Under the pieces are notes generated by a model, which ran no database searches, had not been told where the DNA came from, and saw only the letters and a program-made list of their open reading frames with translations. 8,397 nt of DNA, taken from NCBI GenBank assembly GCA_023255965.1, contig JAGDWE010000062.1, positions 1 to 8,397 of the forward strand, written 5' to 3'. The position numbers and the translations under genes are program-made. Below are positions 5,131-8,397 of the stretch, piece by piece (the first letter of the stretch is position 1; each line of letters starts with the position of its first letter). The stretch comes from Desulfurococcales archaeon (lineage in GTDB: Archaea > Thermoproteota > Thermoprotei_A > Sulfolobales > NBVN01).

Positions 5131-5361
5131 TTAGCTCTTGCATTTACCTCCAAATCTCCTTTCAATAATAATTATGGCTCCCTTGCTACCTACTTCATAT
5201 GCGTCTATAACTGAAAGTTCGTTTGATAAAGCCTCAGCAGGAATTAATGAAATTAACTCTACGTCGCTCAGACGTATTTCAACCTTCTCTCCACACTGTA
5301 GATTAGCTGCCAACTCCTGCATCAACTTTTTAATATTATTAGGTGATGTAATTACGTACAT
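5131..5361 (-). CDS. Hypothetical protein, 76 aa
   Basis: A small unrecognised protein. ATG 5361 is supported by a good Shine-Dalgarno match (GGAGATGAT, 5371-5379, nine bases before the start), one of the clearest ribosome sites in the window. An N-terminal helix (residues 8-21) is followed by strand-like segments (KVEIRLSD; AIIIIERRF), giving a compact alpha/beta look. It has two cysteines (23, 74), no CxxC and no membrane helix. A basic C-terminus (ERRFGGKCKS) could contact nucleic acid. It precedes the 175-aa gene on the same strand, so the two may be functionally linked. Function is unknown. Confidence 0.65.
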   Translation of the reverse strand: MYVITSPNNIKKLMQELAANLQCGEKVEIRLSDVELISLIPAEALSNELSVIDAYEVGSKGAIIIIERRFGGKCKS

Positions 5362-5370
5362 TTTAATCGC

Positions 5371-5379
5371 ATCATCTCC
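5371..5379 (-). promoter_or_regulatory. Shine-Dalgarno site of the 76-aa gene
   Basis: GGAGATGAT is close to the archaeal GGAGGTGAT consensus, at 9-nt spacing from ATG 5361. It fixes that start. Confidence 0.7.
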
Positions 5380-5402
5380 TCGAGACTTTTAACGTTTAAT
5401 TT

Positions 5403-5410
5403 GATTTAAA
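5403..5410. promoter_or_regulatory. AT-palindrome that may serve as a two-way TATA box
   Basis: GATTTAAAT reads as a TATA box in both directions. Leftward it would start transcription near 5378, just before the Shine-Dalgarno site of the 76-aa gene. Rightward it would start near 5432, where a 9-bp stem of the GC-rich segment begins. Both are inferred from spacing. Confidence 0.4.
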
Positions 5411-5430
5411 TGCGATTAAAATACTTAACA

Positions 5431-5580
5431 AATCAACGACGCCGCGATCCTCCCTGCCGCTCACCCGAGAGCGGTCTTTGGTCGTCTTTCACGTTCGTTG
5501 ATTGTCGCCCTCGGGCTCCTCGCGGTCCCCCCGGGCCCCCTCACCGCCCTTCTGGAGCGGATCTCGGAAATCCGGGGTCA
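5431..5580. ncRNA. Candidate structured RNA (strand uncertain)
   Basis: A GC-rich island in an AT-rich neighbourhood. Perfect paired segments visible by eye: AATCAACGA (5431-5439) with TCGTTGATT (5495-5503); CCGCTC (5457-5462) with GAGCGG (5469-5474); GCTCC (5515-5519) with GGAGC (5554-5558), enclosing GCGGT (5522-5526) with ACCGC (5543-5547); and CGGAT (5558-5562) with ATCCG (5570-5574). The short plus-strand frames across it (proline and arginine rich) look like shadows of RNA. A TATA-like box exists for either strand: ATTTAAAT at 5403-5410 for plus, CTTATAAG at 5589-5596 for minus. I looked for RNase P conserved regions and the SRP helix 8 motif and did not find a sound match. It may be a lineage-specific RNA. 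Confidence 0.4.
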
Positions 5581-5828
5581 CCAATAGGCTTATAAGGGAG
5601 TTGGGGTTTATAGGCCTAGGAGTTAAGGCTAGACAAGTGCGCGGCCTCGGCGCACCTCATGGCGCTAAGGGGGTTGCGGAGCAAAGTAAACGAGCCCAAT
5701 GATCATGAATTACGTTACAGCCCTAGCTCCTGGGAACGATTCCCCATCGAACAGTTAATGAAATACCATGATACTGATTTGGAAGTGTGGAGATATTGTT
5801 GTTAGTAACGATACTCATAGATCATTTT
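5581..5828. other. Intergenic stretch with hairpins, no clear gene
   Basis: Together with 5362-5580 this forms the longest gene-free run. It contains a TATA-like CTTATAAG (5589-5596), a strong hairpin GTGCGC (5637-5642) with GCGCAC (5650-5655), an 8-bp palindrome ATGATCAT (5699-5706), and a small hairpin GGGAA-CGA-TTCCC near 5732-5744. Bases 5637-5695 are again GC-rich and might belong to a second RNA or the far end of the first. I see no tRNA T-loop, no box C/D pair and no plausible protein frame. Confidence 0.4.
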
Positions 5829-6113
5829 CTACCCCTTCTCCTTAACGCCCCTTATGAGGTAGATAGCAGTAATTAATAAATTGCCTTCACACTTAGGGCA
5901 CTTACCGACTACCAAACCAACATAATCGCCTTTCTTAAAATCCCTTTCCTCGCTATAATCATCTCTCATGCATGAAATCTTAGTAATTATCTTAGGTTTT
6001 ACCGTTTCCCTGCTTGCTTTACGTTGGATAAACGATAACAGCAAGGTATATAGTATCAGAGATATCGTCATTATCAGCAAAATCAATGTAAAAATGTCTA
6101 GGTTTGGAGGCAT
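5829..6113 (-). CDS. Small single-helix membrane protein with CxxC, 94 aa
   Basis: Residues 6-29 form one strongly hydrophobic helix (DIFTLILLIMTISLILYTLLL), followed by a basic QRKASRE, so the N-terminus anchors the protein with the rest probably cytoplasmic. The soluble part has C48 and a CPKC at 72-75 inside VVGKCPKCEGNLLI, which looks like half of a zinc ribbon; with only three cysteines a full site would need a histidine, a partner or a dimer. ATG 6113 is two bases after the DUF1512 stop (TAAgtATG), and GGGGGTG in the end of that gene can serve as its ribosome site, so the two are surely cotranscribed. It is likely a partner of the DUF1512 membrane protein. No family is recognised. Confidence 0.75.
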   Translation of the reverse strand: MPPNLDIFTLILLIMTISLILYTLLLSFIQRKASRETVKPKIITKISCMRDDYSEERDFKKGDYVGLVVGKCPKCEGNLLITAIYLIRGVKEKG

Positions 6114-6115
6114 AC

Positions 6116-7219
6116 TTAGAGCACCCCCACGGTATTACCTACGCCAACTACTATGACAGACTCTCCCTCCCTAACTCTACTGGTTATTATGTTCTTAACT
6201 TTATCAAGTGCTTTTAACACCCCATCATATACTTCCTTAGTCATGGTGTTTATCGCCTCCTCCTGCGACATCTTTATAACGACGGCATCTAAAGGTATCC
6301 CATATTTTACTGCAACTCTCTCAATACTTATCTTCTCGGGTCCTATATCACCTATGGCAGCCCCGACGCCTTCAGCTACTTCTCCAGTGACTTCGCTCTC
6401 TAGCTTAAGGGCTGCGTCAACAGTTATTATTCGTGCAACATTGCCACCTAACTTCTCAACCAGCTTCTCAACGGCCTCGCCTATTCTACCTACGGTCGCG
6501 CCTGGTCCTTCAGCCTTTATCGCATATACCCTCCTATTATTTAGCATTACCCCATCAAAGTACACAGTATCTTCGGCTATGTACTTGGGTTCGGTACCTC
6601 CAACTAGGTACTTAACCAATAAAGGACCTGCAGCATCACCGATAGGTGTTCCTAAAAAGAATGCATCCAACGCTTTGCTATAGGCATTTATGATCTTCAA
6701 TATCCTAGGCATTTCAAGCGCTAACTGCATTAGCAGCACCCAATTATTACTCTCTAGACCCGTCTTGAAGTAATGCTTTAAAACCTTATTAACGATCGTT
6801 ATGACTGCTGCTATCTCCAAAGCAACTATTAGGTTATGTTTGTCCACCTTAGTAAGGCCCGGCATACAGTAATCAATATATGACTTAATGTTAGTATCCC
6901 TAACTCTAATTAAATGTGCCAACCGTCTTATGATGTCCGTAGGTTCTATATTAACTGGCTCTATAAGGAAGTAGTTGTTTACGAAGTTATCCACTATTTC
7001 TCTGGGCGTCTTAATCCCTAAACTGCCTAGGTAGTTAACAAGCCTACGCCTAACGTCGCTTTCTATATCATCAACCTGAATTAGCTTACGTCTGACGTAT
7101 GAAGCGAATCTCCATAACTGAATTCTTTGAGGAATATCAGTGAAATTAAGTATAAATGATAATATAAATATGATTACTATTATTAAGGTCCATATGTCAC
7201 TTACGTCTAACATGTTCAT
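6116..7219 (-). CDS. DUF1512 family membrane-anchored protein, 367 aa
   Basis: This is an archaeal family of unknown function. Visible order: one N-terminal transmembrane helix (residues 9-28, IWTLIIVIIFILSFILNF), a basic helical domain, then the conserved core with FFLGTPIGDAAGPLLVKY (about 188-205) and the glycine-rich AEGPGATVGRIGEAVEKL (about 236-253), which recall nucleotide- or phosphate-binding loops. The C-terminal part ends in VIVVGVGNTVGVL. The length is normal for the family, with no damage. ATG 7219 is preceded by TTTTAAAC at 7239-7246, placing transcription start almost on the ATG, so a leaderless mRNA is likely even though map lies only 42 nt upstream on the same strand. The membrane protein with CxxC follows two bases after its stop. 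Confidence 0.85.
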   Translation of the reverse strand: MNMLDVSDIWTLIIVIIFILSFILNFTDIPQRIQLWRFASYVRRKLIQVDDIESDVRRRLVNYLGSLGIKTPREIVDNFVNNYFLIEPVNIEPTDIIRRLAHLIRVRDTNIKSYIDYCMPGLTKVDKHNLIVALEIAAVITIVNKVLKHYFKTGLESNNWVLLMQLALEMPRILKIINAYSKALDAFFLGTPIGDAAGPLLVKYLVGGTEPKYIAEDTVYFDGVMLNNRRVYAIKAEGPGATVGRIGEAVEKLVEKLGGNVARIITVDAALKLESEVTGEVAEGVGAAIGDIGPEKISIERVAVKYGIPLDAVVIKMSQEEAINTMTKEVYDGVLKALDKVKNIITSRVREGESVIVVGVGNTVGVL

Positions 7220-7238
7220 ACAATCGCCTAGATCCGTA

Positions 7239-7246
7239 GTTTAAAA
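7239..7246 (-). promoter_or_regulatory. TATA box of the DUF1512 gene
   Basis: TTTTAAAC in the 42-nt gap after map. The expected start is at 7215-7220, so the message would be leaderless or nearly so from ATG 7219. It can supplement readthrough from map. Confidence 0.55.
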
Positions 7247-7261
7247 CAGTGCAGATACTTT

Positions 7262-8182
7262 TTAAGTCTTTATATTAGGGTTGGTTATCACTATAACGCC
7301 GTCAGCTATAATTACTGTTTCCTCGAATTGAACCACTATAGAGGTGCTTAATGCCTCATTAAGCACCGGATACTGCCTAAGCACGTTCTTAACTGCTAAT
7401 TCCTTAAGTGTAGTCCTCAACTTAATTAGGTCCAGACCGAGCTCCTCAAGCCACCTCTCGCAGAAGGGTAATGTCTTAAACCTGTTTGATACGTAGCTAA
7501 TGAGGCTTAGTTCCTGATTCGTAAGCCCCTTATACTTACCCCTGCTTAATGCATATATATCAACCTCCTTAGACTCAACCACATATCCTTTGCCATTGGA
7601 TAAAAATGGTTCTATAGCATACACGCCCCCCTTCTTGAATTTCCCGAAGGATAGGGGATCTGCGTAGTTGGGTATTACCTCACCTGAGTGAATTTCGTAT
7701 CTATCTAAGCTATGTCCACCTAAATTCCTAATAGTTCTAAAGCTGTATTTCCTAGCGGTTTCATCGATTACTTTGCCTATGTGTGAGAACTTAACGCCAG
7801 CACCAACCATACTTAACGCCTTCTCTAGAGCCTCGCTGCACGCCTCCACAAGCCCTAAGTACCTATCATTAAAGCATAAAGTTAATGCGGTATCAGCTAT
7901 GTATCCTTCCACATGAACACCTATATCTACCTTAATCACATCACCTTCATTAATAATTAAGTTTGTATCGTCTAATAAGGGCGTCTTATGAGCGGCCACA
8001 CTATTTATCGATACATTAATCGGAAAAGCAGGTTCACCTCCTAAGTCCCTAATTAAGTTCTCAATATCATTAGCTAACTTAAGTAACTTAATACCAGGCC
8101 TTATAGCATTGATAACTGATTTCTTAACCCTCCATGCAATATCTCCCGCCTTTATATACTTCCTAACCACTTCCTCATCCAT
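7262..8182 (-). CDS. map: Methionine aminopeptidase, type II
   Basis: This enzyme removes the N-terminal methionine from new proteins; it is a cytosolic, two-metal, pita-bread-fold enzyme. Counting from ATG 8182 (306 aa), the five metal ligands are present: D86 (KVDIGVHVEG), D97 (IADTALT), H157 (GGHSLD), E191 (AIEPF) and E287 (QFEETV), plus the active-site histidines H65 (AAHKT) and H165 (EIHSG). The roughly 60-residue helical insert between E191 and E287 (ALSRGKYKG to VLRQYP) marks type II. ATG 8182 is preferred because the family begins with (M)xEEVxxKYIKAGxIA; the frame stays open to TTG 8215, adding 11 residues of non-family sequence. The DUF1512 gene follows after 42 nt. Confidence 0.96.
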   Translation of the reverse strand: MDEEVVRKYIKAGDIAWRVKKSVINAIRPGIKLLKLANDIENLIRDLGGEPAFPINVSINSVAAHKTPLLDDTNLIINEGDVIKVDIGVHVEGYIADTALTLCFNDRYLGLVEACSEALEKALSMVGAGVKFSHIGKVIDETARKYSFRTIRNLGGHSLDRYEIHSGEVIPNYADPLSFGKFKKGGVYAIEPFLSNGKGYVVESKEVDIYALSRGKYKGLTNQELSLISYVSNRFKTLPFCERWLEELGLDLIKLRTTLKELAVKNVLRQYPVLNEALSTSIVVQFEETVIIADGVIVITNPNIKT

Positions 8183-8215
8183 GTTTACAACCACTACATA
8201 AATCCCACATGCCAA

Positions 8216-8223
8216 GTTAAAGA
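8216..8223 (-). promoter_or_regulatory. Weak TATA-like element before map
   Basis: TCTTTAAC lies about 34-41 nt before ATG 8182 and would start transcription near 8190-8196, giving a nearly leaderless message. It overlaps the TTG 8215 alternative start region, another reason to prefer ATG 8182. The match is weak; map could also be read from the stronger box at 8305-8312. Confidence 0.35.
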
Positions 8224-8396
8224 TTTACCAGTTCAGCCCTGCACGGGCTCCTCATCAATCCGACCTTTCGAGCTTCATCACACATTAAGATATCAGCACA
8301 GATGATTATATACCTTACAAGAAGCACAATGCAAGCTACGTCCTTAAAGGCGGGATAAAGCTTATTCTCTTTCTCCGTTTTGCTCCTAAACGTGGG
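8217..8396 (-). CDS. Possible 3' end of an upstream gene, cut by the window edge
   Basis: A minus-strand frame is open from the window edge for 59 codons to TAA (8219-8217), ending 34 nt before map's ATG, as an operon partner would. It includes KLYPAFKDVACIV, then a hydrophobic run (IVLLVRYIIICADIL) and CDEARKVGL. Against it: five cysteines in 59 residues is high for a hyperthermophile, no family is recognised, and the same DNA carries a good TATA box and box C/D-like elements. An open frame this long can occur by chance. Confidence is low. Confidence 0.3.
   Translation of the reverse strand, partial: PTFRSKTEKENKLYPAFKDVACIVLLVRYIIICADILMCDEARKVGLMRSPCRAELVNL
8229..8285 (-). ncRNA. Candidate box C/D guide RNA upstream of map
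   Basis: Minus-strand order: box C GTGATGA (8281-8275), a 12-nt guide (8274-8263), D'-like CGGA (8262-8259), C' TTGATGA (8258-8252), a 15-nt second guide (8251-8237), and box D CTGA (8236-8233). In archaea such RNAs direct 2'-O-methylation of rRNA or tRNA with L7Ae, Nop5 and fibrillarin. The boxes and 12-nt first guide fit; the TATA box at 8305-8312 would start the RNA at about 8284, exactly as needed. Weak points: D' is CGGA rather than CTGA with no D'-C' spacer, the second guide can fold on itself (AGCCC/GGGCT), and an open reading frame spans the region. I could not name a target. Confidence 0.45.
8305..8312 (-). promoter_or_regulatory. Strong TATA box before the candidate guide RNA
   Basis: TATATAAT, following GG on the minus strand, is the best TATA match in the window. 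It predicts transcription start near 8284, three bases before box C of the candidate guide RNA, and could also drive map through readthrough. Confidence 0.55.
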
Positions 8397-8397
8397 A

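Noticed and set aside
5410..5702. Plus-strand frames of 61 and 66 aa
   Set aside because: Proline/arginine-rich, without ribosome site or family look, and laid over a stem-rich GC island; likely shadows of an RNA.
5431..5710. RNase P RNA or SRP RNA
   Set aside because: GGCTTATAAG and CGGAAATCCGG briefly suggested RNase P P4, but the two do not pair as P4 and the order is wrong. The SRP helix 8 motif (GGAAGG..AGCA) is absent.
6153..6683. 176-aa plus-strand frame and a 60-aa frame within it
   Set aside because: Antisense to the DUF1512 gene; serine/threonine/proline-rich composition typical of a shadow.

Overview
The window reads as chromosomal DNA from a hyperthermophilic crenarchaeote, most likely a Thermoproteales relative of the moderate-GC Caldivirga/Vulcanisaeta kind. 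The evidence is a class I lysyl-tRNA synthetase, archaeal type II methionine aminopeptidase, a DUF1512 protein, AGG/ATA-rich codon use with TTG starts, TATA boxes about 25 nt before many starts, BHB-type tRNA introns (one at the non-canonical 32/33 position), and a 24-nt CRISPR repeat ending in ATTGAAAG. The genus is inference.

Left part (1-2100). A six-repeat, five-spacer CRISPR array runs on the + strand at 406-765. The same repeat lies inverted at 48-71, and a 5-nt tail of another touches the window edge at 1-5, so two arrays point away from each other. Between them lie a short coding-like ORF (to 278) and a C-rich leader with a TATA-like element. No cas gene is visible. After the + array, an apparent two-gene operon encodes an unknown 171-aa helical protein and a 105-aa C2H2 zinc-finger protein. 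A short minus-strand stretch at 1741-1923 looks like the worn right end of an IS200/IS605 tnpB element.

Translation block (2100-4240). Elongator tRNA-Met(CAT) with a 15-nt intron and lysS lie on the minus strand. tRNA-Gln(CTG) with two introns and a stand-alone 5S rRNA lie on the plus strand. The two introns of tRNA-Gln appear to require ordered splicing.

Middle (4240-5830). Two unrecognised small minus-strand genes (175 and 76 aa) are followed by a 467-nt stretch without a convincing protein gene. It holds a GC-rich, stem-rich segment (5431-5580) that is a candidate structured RNA.

Right part (5829-8397). A minus-strand cluster runs map (type II MetAP), then a DUF1512 membrane protein, then a 94-aa one-helix protein with a CxxC. 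Upstream of map, 8229-8285 resembles a box C/D guide RNA with its own TATA box. The same bases are also open in a partial reading frame that continues past the window edge, so the two readings compete.
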